Positions 34,533 to 47,589 of a stretch of DNA of 64,000 nucleotides are shown piece after piece. Source of the DNA: Aporrectodea caliginosa (Eukaryota; Annelida; Clitellata; Crassiclitellata; Lumbricidae); contig JACEVL010000148.1 of assembly GCA_020284085.1 (NCBI GenBank), positions 789,001 to 853,000 of the forward strand, read 5' to 3'. A model generated the notes under the pieces. The model was not told the DNA's origin. It saw nothing but the letters and a program-made list of their open reading frames with translations, and made no database searches. Numbering within the stretch: position 1 is the stretch's first letter; each line of letters opens with the position of its first letter. Both the position numbers and the translations under genes were made by a program.

Positions 34533-37500
34533 CGGAAACCGATAGACTACAGGCCAATCCGATAGAGTACAGGCAAAACCGTTAGAATACAGGCCACACC
34601 GAAAGAGTACAGGTCAAACCGAATCGATTTCACCGATAGAGTACAATGCCAAACCGATAGAGTACAGGGCCAAACCGATAGAGTACACGGCCAAACCGAT
34701 AGAGTGCAAGGCCAAACCGATAGAGTTCAGGTCATACCGATAGAATACACGTCAAACCGATAGAGTACAAGCCAAACCGATAGAGTACAGGCCAAACCGA
34801 TAGAATACACGCCAAACCGATAGAGTACAGGCCAAACCGATAGAGTACAGGCCAAACCGACAGAGTACACGCCAAACCGATAGAGTACAGGCAAAACCGA
34901 TAGAGTACAGGCCAAACCGATAGAGTACAGGCCAAACCGATAGAGTACAGGCCAATCCGATAGAGTACAGGCAAAACCGTTAGAGTACAGGCCACACCGA
35001 TAGAGTACAGGTCAAACCGATAAGTACACGATTTCACCGATAGAGTACAATGCCAAACCGATAGAGTACACGGCCAAACCGATAGAGTACAAGGCCAAAC
35101 CGATAGAGATAGAGTACAGGTCAAACCGATAGAGTACACGTCAAACCGATAGAGTACAAGGCAAAACCGATAGAGTACAGGCCAAACCGATAGAATACAG
35201 GCCAAACCGATAGAGTACAGGCCAATCCGATAGAGTACAGGACCAAACCGATAGAGTACAGGCAAAACCGATAGAGTACAGGCAAAACCGATAGAGTACA
35301 CGGCAAAACCGATAGAGTACACAGGCAAAACCGATAGAGTACAGGTCAAACCGATAGAGTACAGGGCCAAACTGATAGAGTACAAGGCCAAACCGATAGA
35401 GTACAGGCCAAAACCGATAGAATACAGGGGCCAAACCGATAGAGTACAGGCAAAACCGATAGAGTACAGGCCAAACCGATAGAAAACAGGTCAAACCGAT
35501 AGAATCGATTTCGATAGATAGAGTACAATGCCAAACCGATAGAGTACAGGCCAAACCGATAGAGTACAGGCCAAACCGATAGAGTACAGGTCAAAACCGA
35601 TAGAATACAGGCCACAAACCGATAGAGTACAGGCCAAACCGATAGAGTACAAGGCCAAACCGATAGAGTACACGGCCAAACCGATAGAGTACAGGCCAAA
35701 CCGATAGAGTACAGGCCAAACCGATAGAGTACAGGGTCAAACCGATAGAGTACAGGGCCAAACCGATAGAGTACAGGGCCAAACCGATAGAGTACACCGA
35801 TAGAGTACAGGCCATACCGATAGAGTACACGGCCATACCGATAGAGTACTGGCCAAACCGATAGAGAACACGCCAAACCGATAGATACAAGCAAAACCGA
35901 TAGAGCCAAAACCGATAGAGTACAGGCAAAACCGATAGAGTACACGCCAAACTGATAGAGTACACGGCAAAACCGATAGACTACAGGCCAAACCGATAGA
36001 GTACAGGCAAAACCGTTAGAGTACAGGCCACACCGATAGAGTACAGGTCGAACCGAATCGATTCAAACCGATAGAGTACAATGCCAAAACCGATAGAGTA
36101 CAAGGCCAAACCGATAGAGTACAGGTCAAACCGATAGAGTACACGGCCAAACCGATAGAGTACAAGGCCAAACCGATAGAGTTCAGGCCAAACCGATAGA
36201 ATACACGCCAAACCGATAGAGTACAAGCCAAACCGATAGAGTACAGGCCAAACCGATAGAATACACGCCAAACCGATAGAGTACAGGCCAAACCGATAGA
36301 GTACAGGCCAAACCGATAGAATACACGCCAAACCGATAGAGTACAGGCAAAACCGATAGAAAACAGGCCAAACCGATAGAGTACAGGCCAAACCGATAGA
36401 GTACAGGCCAATCCGATAGAATACAGGTCAACTGATAGAGTACAGGCAAAACCGATAGAGTACAGGCCAAACCGATAGAGTACAGGTCAAACCGAATAGA
36501 TTACAGGCAAAACCGATAGAGTACAGGCCAAACCGATAGAGTACACAAACTGCCAAACCGATAGAGTACAATGCCAAACCGATAGAGTACGGGGCCAAAC
36601 CGATAGAGTACACGCCAAACCGATAGAGTACAGGCCAAACCGATAGAGTACACGGCCAAACCGATAGAGTACACAGGCCAAACCGATAGAGTACAGGCCA
36701 AACCGATAGAGTACACGCCAAACCGATAGAGTACACGCCAAACCGATAGAGTACAAAACCGATAGAGTACAGGCAAAACCGATAGAATACAGCCAAACCG
36801 ATAGAGTACAGGCAAAACCGATAGAGTACAGGCCAAACCGATAGAGTACAGGCCAAACCGATAGAGTACAGGCCAAACCGATAGAGTACAGGCCAAACCG
36901 ATAGAGTACAGGCCAAACCGATAGAGTACAGATCAAACCGATAGAGTACAATGCCAAACCGATAGAGTACACGGCCAAACCGATAGAGTGCAAGGCCAAA
37001 CCGATAGAGTACAAGGTCAAACCGATAGAGTACACGGCCAAACCGATAGAGTACAAGCCAAACCGATAGAGTACAGGCCAAACCGATAGAATACACGCCA
37101 AACCGATAGAGAGTATACAGGCCAATCCGATAGAAACCGATAGAGTACAGGCAAAACCGATAGAGTACAGGCAAAACCGATAGAGTACAAGCAAAAACCG
37201 ATAGAGTACAGGCAAAACCGATAGAGTACAGGCAAAACCGATAGAGTACAGGGCCAACCTGATAGAGTACACGGCCAAACCGATAGAGTACAGGCCAAAC
37301 CGATAGAGTACAGGCAAAACCGTTAGAGTACAGGCCACACCGATAGAGTACTGGTCAAACCGAAAAACCGATAGAGTACAATGCCAAACCGATAGAGTAC
37401 ACGGCCAAACCGATAGAGTGCAAGGCCAAACCGATAGAGTACAGGTCATACCGATAGAATACAGGCCAAACCGATAGAGTACAAGCCAAACCGATAGAGT

Positions 37501-40500
37501 ACAAGGCCAAACCGATAGAATACACGCCAAACCGATAGAGTACAGGCCAAACCGATAGAGTACAGGGACAAACCGATAGAGTACAGGCCAAACCGATAGA
37601 GTACAGGCAAAACCGATAGAGTACAAGCCAAAACCGATAGAGTACAGGCCAAACCGATAGAGTACAGGCCAAACCGATAGAGTACAGGGCCAAACTGATA
37701 GAGTACACGGCCAAACCGATAGAGTACAGGCCAAACCGATAGAGTACAGGCAAAACCGATAGAGTACAGGCCAAACCGATAGAGTACAGACCAAACCGAT
37801 AGAGTACACGCCAAACCGATAGAGTACAGGGCCAAACCGATAGAATACAGGCCACACCGATAGAGTACAGGCCAAAACCGATAGAGTACAGGCCAAACCG
37901 ATAGAGTACAGGCAAAACCGATAGAGTACAATGTCAAACCGATAGAGTACAGGCCAAACCGATAGAGCACAAGGCCAAACCGATAGAGTACAGGGCCATA
38001 CCGATAGAGTACAGGGCCAAACCGATAGAGTACAGGGCCAAACCGATAGAGTACACGGCCAAACCGATAGATTACACGGCCAAACCGATAGAGTACTGAT
38101 CAAACCGATAGAGTACACGCCAAACCGATAGAATACAGGCCAAAACCGATAGAGTACAGGCCAAACCGATAGAGTACACGCCAAACCGATAGAGTACAGG
38201 CAAAACCGATAGAGTACAGGCCAATCCGATAGAGTACAGGCAAAACCGTTAGAGTACAGGCCACACCGATAGAGTACAGGTCAAACCGAATCGATTTCAC
38301 CGATAGAGTACAATGCCAAACCGATAGAGTACAGGGCCAAAACCGATAGAGTGCAAGGCCAAAACCGATAGAGTTCAGGTCAAACCGATAGAGTTCAGGT
38401 CACCGATAGAATACACCGATAGAGTACAAGCCAAACCGATAGAGTACAGGCCAAACCGATAGAATACACGCCAAACCGATAGAGTACAGGCCAAACCGAT
38501 AGAGTACAGGCCAAACCGATAGAGTACACGCCAAAACCGATAGAGTACAGGCAAAACCGATAGAGTACAGGCCAAACCGATAGAGTACAGGCCAAAACCG
38601 ATAGAGTACAGGCCAATCCGATAGAGTACAGGCAAAACCGATAGAGTACAGGCCAAACCGATAGAGTACAGGCCAAACCGAATCGATTTCACCGATAGAG
38701 TACAGGGCCAAACTGATAGAGTACACGGCCAAAACCGATAGAGTGCAAGGCCAAACCGATAGAGTTCAGGTCATACCGATAGAGATACAGTCAGGCCAAA
38801 CCGATAGAGTACAGGCCAAACCGATAGAGTACAGGCCAAACCGATAGAGTACAGGCCAAACCGATAGAGTACAGGCCAAACCGATAGAGTACTGGACAAA
38901 CCGATAGAGTACAGGCCAAACCGATAGAGTACAGGCCAAACCGATAGAGTACAAGGCAAAACCGATAGAGTACAGGCCAAAACCGATAGAGTACAGGCAA
39001 AACCGATAGAGTACACGCCAAAACCGATAGAGTACAGGCCAAACCGATAGAGTACAGGCCAAACCGATAGAGTACAGGCAAAACCGATAGAGTACAGGCC
39101 AACCGATAGAGTACAGGTCAAACCGAAAACCGATAGAGTACAGGGCCAAACCGATAGAGTACACGGTCAAACCGATAGAGTACAAGGCCAAACCGATAGA
39201 GTACAGGTCAAACCGATAGAATACACGCCAAACCGATAGAGTACAGCAAGCCAAACCGATAGAGTACAGGCCAAACCGATAGAGTACAGGCCAAACCGAT
39301 AGAGTACAGGCCAAACCGATAGAGTACTGGCCAAACCGATAGAGTACAGGCAAAACCGATAGAGTACAGGCAAAACCGATAGAGTACAGGGCCAAACCGA
39401 TAGAGTACAGGCAAAACCGATAGAGTACAGGCAAAACCGATAGAGTACAGGGCCAAACCGATAGAGTACAGGCCAAACCGATAGAGTACAGGCCAAACCG
39501 ATAGAGTACAGGGCCAAACCGATAGAGTACAGGCCAAACCGATAGAGTACAGGGCCAAACCGATAGAGTACAGGGCCAAACCGATAGAGTACAGGGCCAT
39601 ACCGATAGAGTACAGGGCCAAACCGATAGAGTACAGGGCCAAAACCGATAGAGTACAGGCCAAACCGATAGAGTACAGGGCCAAACCGATAGAGTACAAG
39701 GTCAAAACCGATAGAGTACAGGCTAAAACCGATAGAGTACAGGCCAAACCGATAGAGTACAGGCCAAACCGATAGAGTACAGGGCCAAACCGATAGAGTA
39801 CAGGGCCACACCGATAGAGTACAGGTCAAACCGAAAACCGATAGAGTACAAGGCCAAACCGATAGAGTACAGGCCAAACCGATAGAGTACAGGCCAAACC
39901 GATAGAGTACAGGCCAAACCGATAGAGTACAGGCAAAACCGATAGAGTACAGGCCAAACCGATAGAGTACAGGCCAAACCGATAGAGTACAGGCCAAACC
40001 GATAGAGTACAGGCCAAACCGATAGAGTACAGGGCAAAACCGATAGAGTACAGGCAAAACCGATAGAGTACAGGCAAAACCGATAGAGTACAGGCCAAAA
40101 CCGATAGAGTACAGGCCAAACCGATAGAGTACAGGGCCAAACCGATAGAGTACAGGCCAAAACCGATAGAGTACAGGCCAAAACCGATAGAGTACAAGGC
40201 AAAACCGATAGAGTACAGGCCAAACCGATAGAGTACAGGCCAAACCGATAGAGTACAGGCAAAACCGATAGAGTACACGCCAAAAACCTGATAGAGTACA
40301 GGCAAAACCGATAGAGTACAGGCAAAACCGATAGAGTACAGGCCAAACCGATAGAGTACAGGCCAAACCGATAGAGTACAGGCCAAAACCGATAGAGTAC
40401 ACGCCAAACCGATAGAGTACAGGCCAAACCGATAGAGTACAGGCCAAACCGATACAGGCAAACCGATAGAGTAGGCCAAACCGATAGAGTACAGGCAAAA

Positions 40501-42390
40501 CCGATAGAGTACAGGCCAAACCGATAGAGTACAGGCCAAACCGATAGAGTATAGGCCAAACCGATAGAGTACAGGCCAAACCGATAGAGTACAGGCCAAA
40601 CCGATAGAGTACAGGCCAAACCGATAGAGTACAGGCCAAACCGATAGAATACAGGCCAAACCGATAGAGTACAGGCCAAACCGATAGAGTACGATAGAGT
40701 ACAGGCAAACCGATAGAGTACAGGCCAAACCGATAGAGTACAGGGAACATTTCACCGATAGAGTACAAGGCCAAACCGATAGAGTACAGGGCCAAACCGA
40801 TAGAGTACACGGCCAAACCGATAGAGTACAGGCCAAACCGATAGAGTACAGGCCATTCCGATAGAGTACAGGACAAACCGATAGAGTACAGGCCAATCCG
40901 ATAGAGTACTGGACAAACCGATAGAGTACAGGCCAAACCGATAGAGTACAGGCCAAACCGATAGAGTACACGCCAAACCGATAGAGTACAGGCAAAACCG
41001 ATAGAATACAGGCCAAACCGATAGAGTACAGGCCAAACCGATAGAATACAGGCCAATCCGATAGAGTACAGGCCAAACCGATAGAGTACAGGCCACACCG
41101 ATAGAGTACAGGCCAAACCGATAGATAGAGGCCTCACCGATAGAGTACATGCCAAACCGATAGAGTACAGGCCAAACCGAGTACACGGCCAAAACCGATA
41201 GAATACACGCCAAACCGATAGAGTACAGGCCAATCCGATAGAGTACTGGACAAACCGATAGAGTACAGGCCAAACCGATAGAGTACTGAACAAACCGATA
41301 GAGTACAGGCAAAACCGATAGAGTACAGGCCAAACCGATAGAGTACACGGCCAAACCGATAGAGTACAAGCAAAACCGATAGAGTACAGGCAAAACCGAT
41401 AGAGTACAGGCAAAACCGATAGAGTACACGGCAAACCGATAGAGTACAGGGCCAAACCGATAGAGTACAGGGCAAACCGATAGAGTACACGGCAAAACCG
41501 ATAGAGTACAAGCAAAACCGATAGAGTACAGGCAAAACCGATAGAGTACAGGCCAAACCGATAGAGTACAGGGCCAAACCGATAGAGTACAGGGCCAAAC
41601 CGATAGAGTACAGGCAAACCGATAGAGTACAGGGCCAAACCGATAGAGTACAGGCAAAACCGATAGAGTACTGAAAAAACCGATAGAGTACAGGCAAAAC
41701 CGATAGAGTACAGGCCAAACCGATAGAGTACAGGCCAAACCGATAGAGTACACGGCCAAACCGATAGAGTACAGGGCCAAACCGATAGAGTACACGGCCA
41801 AACCGATAGAGTGCAGGTCATACCGATAGAATACACGCCAAACCGATAGAGTACACGCCAAACCGATAGAGTACAAGCCAAACCGATAGAGTACAGGCCA
41901 AACCGATAGAGTACAAGGCCAAACCGATAGAGTACAGGGCCAAACCGATAGAGTACACGGCCAAACCGATAGAGTACAGGGCCAAACCGATAGAGTACAA
42001 GGCCAAACCGATAGAGTACAAGGCCAAACCGATAGAGTACAGGCCAAACCGATAGAGTACAGGCCAAACCGATAGAGTACAGGCCAAACCGATAGAGTGC
42101 AAGGCCAAACCGATAGAGTACAAGGCCAAACCGATAGAGTGCAAGGCCAAACCGATAGAGTACAGGCCAAACCAGTAGGCCATACCGAAGAGTACAGGGC
42201 CAATCCGAGAGCGTACTGGCCAAACCGTTAGAGTACAGACCAAACCGATAGAGCACAGGGCCATACCGATATAGTACAGGGCCAAACCGATAGAGTACTG
42301 GACAAACCGATATAGTACAGGGCCAAACCGATAGAGAACATGCCAAACCAACAGAGTACAGGGCGAAACCGATATAGGCCTAGTACAGGC
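34533..42390. repeat. 7.9-kb satellite array, about 20-bp unit
   Basis: Head-to-tail units of ACCGATAGAGTACAGGCCAA. By length there are roughly 380 copies, not individually counted. ACCGATAGAGTACA is well conserved. The link varies (GGCC, GGC, CGCC, CGGCC, GGGCC, AGGCC, GGTC, ATGCC), so units are 19-21 bp. In the left half, rare variants recur in fixed order and mark a higher-order repeat: an ACCGTTAGAG unit, then CCACACCG, then GAATCGATTTCACCG, then ACAATGCC (seen near 34600, 35000, 36030, 37320, 38260). The right half, beyond about 39.2 kb, is more uniform. The minus unit contains no stop trinucleotide in any frame, so ORFs up to 1059 codons (42346 to 39167) arise automatically. Confidence 0.97.
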
Positions 42391-42399
42391 TATGATAGA

Positions 42400-43560
42400 T
42401 GACAGTTAATGTGGACATTGGTAGACTGCTTAGGCATTGAAGACATTAAATTAATTAAAGAACGTAAACTACGGGATGACCTAATGATAGTTTATTTTAT
42501 TGACCTGGATTTCTCAATTGCCATTGCTTTTATTAGCGATTAAATGTTAGTATTATGTTTGCTTTCATAACCATGTATTTAATACTTAGCGACCTTATTA
42601 ATAATGGCGCGCGCTCATATTGACCAGCGCTTTTATTTGACAGAGCTCTTATATGACCGCGCCATTATGTGGGAGCGCCCTTTTGTGCGCGCCCTTTTGT
42701 GTCGCGCCCTTTTGTGCGCGCCTTTATTGAGGGATACCCTTCGGGAACATCAGATGGTGAGGCGCCCATTCAGACGGGCAGCGGTGTTGAAGGATCTCAT
42801 AACTTTTGTAGCGACATTATTAATAATAAAGCACTCTACATTAACTGGGGTTCGTTTCTCATCAAAAACCAATAATGAGTAACCCGACACCGCTGTCAGT
42901 CCCGTTGAAAATCAATAATATTATTATACTGAAACTACACTTGTGTAACGCTTTACTGTCTGTCTGTCTGCCTGTCTGTAACTCGTTTTTGAACACACAC
43001 ACGCACAGACGTGGTTGCCACAGCGTGGCTTTGAATTGAAATTGTCTTTTCGGATTGGATGCAACGCAAGAACTAAGATATATCTAGTAGCAATTGTAAT
43101 ATTATGGAAACTTGAGCTCTGTCATTTGCTTGGCGACCTGTACATGTAGGCATTATATAGGCTATACATTACATGAAATTGGCAGATCATATATCGCTTA
43201 GGCAACAAGCAGAGTGCACGAGACAAGTGCACGAGAACAACTTGTTCATGGTCGTTGCAGAGAATCTGCTCAGGCTGCTCAAACCCACAAACGTTGCATT
43301 CTAGACTTAAGGCACTAACGAACAGCTCACCACGTCACACATAATCATATCTTCTGCGTCATCATCACCAACATGACAATCATCGAGATTCGTCTGGGCA
43401 CGTTTGAAATATAAATTATGCTTCTGGTTGGTGGGCGTTAGTGGTGACTTAATGGCACGCATAGAATTAAATGCTAACGTCGCGTGAAAAGCTAATATAA
43501 GGCGGTCGCAAATGCGTTGAGAGAACGCGAAAAGACGTCAGGGTCGGATTAGTTTGTCGT
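42400..43560. other. Flank of the satellite, no gene seen
   Basis: Short repeats only: CGCGCCCTTTTGTG repeats at 42660-42725 and a (GTCT)n tract at 42958-42980. No exon is supported. Confidence 0.4.
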
Positions 43561-43573
43561 GTAGGCCCTAACC

Positions 43574-43690
43574 AGTTGATTTTGTCATGTAATCAGATGA
43601 TTTTGTCATGTAATCAGATGATTTTGTCATGTAATCAGATGATTTTGTCATGTAATCAGATGATTTTGTCATGTAATCAGTTGATTAAAG
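43574..43690. repeat. 21-bp tandem repeat, about five and a half copies
   Basis: Unit TGATTTTGTCATGTAATCAGA, nearly perfect in every copy. Confidence 0.95.
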
Positions 43691-43947
43691 TTGCAGATAC
43701 CATTGAAAACCATTAGTGATAATATAGATTCGTGCATACATACTATGTTGGTAATCGAACTGTTTTAATTTAAATAGCCTATACTACAACAGAATTAAAA
43801 TACATACATGTGGTGTGTGTGTTTTCTTGAGTCAAAGCTGTGCTTCAAATCAGTTTAGTGAGGTTTGAAGCCCAATTGATTGACAACTTTAGAAAACTGG
43901 CAACGGCATCTGATGATGGCTGTTTCAAATGAAACTGCGGTTAAGAA

Positions 43948-44116
43948 CAGTGGCGGCGCCAGAGGAGGGATATGGGGGCTTAGCCCCGCCTAACTGCGGC
44001 TCAGCCCCCCCTCCAAAAAAAGTGGGAAATCACTGCAAATCATAGGGAGGAGGAGACAAAAGGGAAGGGCTTGGAGCTTTAGCCCCCCCAAACCTGAAAT
44101 CCTGGCGCCTCCACTG
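43948..44116. mobile_element. hAT-like miniature element with CAGTGG ends
   Basis: A 169-bp element with ends CAGTGGCGGCGCCAG / CTGGCGCCTCCACTG and a perfect 8-bp duplication, GTTAAGAA, at 43940-43947 and 44117-44124. The interior has repeated GGCTTAGCCCC/GCTCAGCCCC/GCTTTAGCCCCCC words. Non-autonomous. Confidence 0.92.
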
Positions 44117-44827
44117 GTTAAGAATCATATTAAAGCTGCTGGAGATGTCCAACAACAGCATTACTAGCGACATCATCGCAACCATCACTATCACTATCAT
44201 CATCATCATCATCATAATCATTGCTTTAATCAACTTCACAGTCACCCATGATCATCATGGACATGTAAAGAACAAGAATAAGCCCCAAATGATTAAATTA
44301 GGACTAAAAACATAAAATCACTGTTACAACCTCTCAAAGACATCAAACATCTGGTCACAATGAACAACGTGATGTGCACTAGCAAGCCCATCAAAGTCCT
44401 TGGATGACTACACACATCTACACCCATGAGTAAGTTGCATTACACAAGCATTTAATATGCAATAGGCCTACAATAGAGTATAACAAGATGTGTAGAGTAA
44501 TCCTAGTGTCACTTTAAACATGTACAACTGTTATCCATAATGTAAAGACCGTAGTAAAAGGCTTACATTGAATTAATGCTATTAAAAACATATGCAAAAG
44601 GCAATCACAATATAAAGATCCTTAGTTCCTTTCAGTTTCTCAAACATCACTAAAAAAATTGCTTACAAGGCACAAACAACATAAGTGCTAAAAGGCATTA
44701 TAGCTACATAGATGACGCAGAATGATCATATTGAATATAATTAATTTAAACAAACACAGCGTAATAACTTGTTTACAGCTAACACGTCATGATTACGGTG
44801 TAAATACTTACATAAAATAAAGTAATA

Positions 44828-44898
44828 TTAACACTATAACGATGAGAGTGTACTAAAAGTGGCTGGGAAACCAATGCAGCTCGTCGTTAAAGTGTTAA
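44828..44898. mobile_element. 71-bp TTAA-flanked palindromic element, copy 2
   Basis: TTAACACTATAACGATGAG and CTCGTCGTTAAAGTGTTAA are inverted, with TTAA at both ends (44828-44831, 44895-44898). Inserted just before, or within, a LINE tail. Confidence 0.85.
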
Positions 44899-45132
44899 AA
44901 CAAGCGTGCAGTTTACATTTGGCTATTAAGCAGCGCCGTGCTTTTTTGGTTGTGGGACCTTCCATCTGGAATGACCTCCCGCTTAAGCTCCGCTCTTTAC
45001 TTGTGAGCCATCCGGCAGGGTTCTACAAGTCCCTTAAGTCTTTTTTCTTTAGTCGTGGCTGGGCCGGGAGCACTTCTGAGTAGCTTCTTGAAGAGGCGCT
45101 ATATTAATGCTCTGAATGAATGAATGAATGAA
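44890..45132 (+). pseudogene. LINE C-terminal remnant with complete 3' end
   Basis: The plus frame reads FLVVGPSIWNDLPLKLRSLL and FSRGWAGSTSE then stop at 45081-45083. The stop sits inside the hairpin GGAGCACTTCTGAGTAG...GAGGCGCTATATTAATG, followed by (GAAT)n. This is the clearest LINE partner for the SINE tails in the window. Confidence 0.8.
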
Positions 45133-45168
45133 TTTTGCAATGCTACTGCTAATGGTGTATTAAAGTAT

Positions 45169-45239
45169 TTAACACTTTAATGACGAGCTGCTTTGTTTTC
45201 CCAGTAGCTTGGAATACCTCTCTGTCGTTAAAGAATTAA
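45169..45239. mobile_element. 71-bp TTAA-flanked palindromic element, copy 3 (inverted)
   Basis: TTAACACTTTAATGACGAG and CTGTCGTTAAAGAATTAA ends. The interior, when reversed, matches the other copies (CTACTGGGAAAACAAAGCAG), so this copy lies in the opposite orientation. Confidence 0.75.
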
Positions 45240-45849
45240 GCAGTTATATTTTGATAATTAATACAAGTATAGCATAAAAAGTAATTGTGCAAAAAACTCT
45301 CATGTTCATTTTACTTTTCCTTTAGTTGCTGTTTCATTAAAAATTTCGATACCTTCTGCAATTTTGTGACCATTCATTCATTTACAGGGTGTTTTAGAAT
45401 AATGCAACAACAGTGTGCAGGACTATTCACAGATCTAGTGTGTTTGAAGTAAGTTTGAAACTGTTTAGTGCACTGAGTCAAATGCAGCAGTATCCAGGTA
45501 CATGTATGTGCAGCATAAGTTGTTATGACAAGTTAAAGTGAACTTAGTACACAAGATATTGGTAGCAAAAATATATAGAACTATGTGACATAAAACACTA
45601 ATGCAAAGGACTTGAACACTTAAACACTATAACATAATGCACACTGGTAGTCAAAGCATAACTGCAATCAACATTTAGTGAGCCATCTGATTACATTTTC
45701 TAAACTTAAACAGTCGGTGTAAAATCTTATTCTCGAGATCTGTTTATTATGACCGATAGACCCTATTATCTAGATGCATTCTGTAGATATGAACATCACG
45801 CTGTTATGATCTGCATATGTGACTATCAATCTAGATGAGTCTCGAGATC

Positions 45850-47215
45850 TGGTTAGTTTACTCAAATGGTCTTAAGATATGTTGCTGTTTTTACTGTACA
45901 TCAATGACCTTCCTAATTCATCAGCTTTACTGCACTTTAATCTTTTTGCGGATGACACAAATGCTATTCCATCTCATAAATCATTTGTAAGCATGTTACA
46001 GCTTGTTAATTATGAACTTATACCTGTCGCTGACTGGTTCAAGGCTAAAAGACTTTCGCTTACTGTCTAAAACGAATTTTATCCTTTTTCGCTCCCACAG
46101 AAAATCAGTACATATTCAAACAGTTTTAGTGTCTACTGATAATAAATAGAGGGCTCCATCTCACAAGCAAAATCTTCTAAATTTCTTGGTGTTTAGGTCG
46201 ATGAACACCTGACTTGGAAAGAGCACATTAAGAACATATCTACTAAAATGCTAAGAATACATTAAGAACATATCTACTAAAACTGCTACGAATATAGGAA
46301 CATTTCTTATTTATTATCTTGCAACATTTTTATTAATTTGTATAACCGGTACTCTTTTATTTATCCATATCTGGCCTACTTAACATTGCTTGGGCTTCGA
46401 CTTATCATTCGTGGCTTAGGAGATTAATTCTACTTTTGAAGTGAGCTGTGCGCATCATCGCAGGTATCTCCTTTAATTCTCATACTAATCCAATTTTTCA
46501 AGACCTTGGCATTTTGCCTGTTGAACGGATTAATAAATTGCAGATTAGTGAATTTATGGCCCAAGAGATCACGTCACGCCATCTCTTCAACAACTACATT
46601 GGCTTCCAAATCGTGCCCTTATCGCACTCAAAATCTCCCACCGGATGTATCATATCCATTCTGGAACCTCCCCCTCATATACATGTATGTCATCCATGGC
46701 CGTGCCATGCTCTGCTTCAAATCCTAGAGGAATCAGATCGGCAACGCGAGGAGACTTTACCATTCTTCGCACCAAGAGGAAGTTTGGAAATCATGCATTT
46801 GCTGTCTCAACACCTAGTCTCCCAGTTACAATCCGTCAATGTTCATCTGCTACTCAATTTAAATCAAAATTAAAAACTCATCTATTCTCATTACACTATG
46901 GCTAAGAACACAGCGCAACGCGTATTCGGTCAAGACTTGTCTTGTTAAAGCGCGCTGCAAATTTCTAATTGTATTGCATGTTTCGCTTAACTCATAAGTT
47001 ACTTCCCTCTGCCTTTACATACTATTTTGCTAGTACATCTGACCTCCACGCTCCCTATACTAGACCATGGGGTGATTACAGAGGAAATTTTGCTTGCACT
47101 AATTCTCGACCGTTTTCAATTAAATGTGTCAGAACAGTCTATCCCACGATATCCGTAGTTTACCAAATCTGTCATCATTTAAAAAATCAATGCGTGCATC
47201 CTTAATTGATCATAA
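45850..47215 (+). pseudogene. Decayed L2/CR1-like LINE with a second LINE tail nested inside
   Basis: 45879-46070 reads LLFLLYINDLPN and FNLFADDTNA: the reverse-transcriptase palm with the FADD catalytic motif. Frameshifted downstream pieces include FLGV, DEHLTWKEHIKNI and RIIAGISFNSHTNPIFQDLG. The reading resumes at 46969 with FRLTHKLLPSAFTYYF and FACTNSRPFSIKC. In between, 46556-46958 carries a different C-terminal tail (TILRTKRKFGNHAFAVSTPS, QFKSKLKTHLFSLHYG). A short direct duplication of AAGAACATATCTACTAAAA is seen at 46229 and 46264. Stops and frameshifts make it inactive. Confidence 0.8.
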
Positions 47216-47589
47216 TAAATAATTACTATATGATATTCTGCTTTACTAGTATAGGTTTTGTCGTTATTTTACATTACACTTCTGTTTGTGCTTCATAGTC
47301 CAGTTGGACTTATAAAGATCAATCGTTTGTCATTCTACATTTGTCTCATAATACAAGGGCGACCCTGATAAGCGGGACCTTGGTCCCTTCTGGGTCTTCC
47401 TGTTGTATCCCAACATTACTGTTTACTGTGTCAATTGTTATCCGTTGGTTGTACTGGGAACAATAAACGAATGGTTATGGTTACGGTTAACAACATCCTG
47501 TTAACACTAAACACACCCAGCTACAACTAAGAGCAAATCCCAATGCTGTCAAACCATAGAGCAGTTTGCATATGAGAATATCATTCAGT

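Noticed and set aside
39167..42346. Protein of 1059 residues on the minus strand
   Set aside because: It follows from a 20-bp unit without stop trinucleotides; all three frames are equally open and there is no start or splice context.
34533..42390. CRISPR-like array of constant repeat and variable spacer
   Set aside because: Linkers are only 5-7 bp and drawn from a few recurring forms, with no cas genes, in a eukaryotic genome. It is a satellite.
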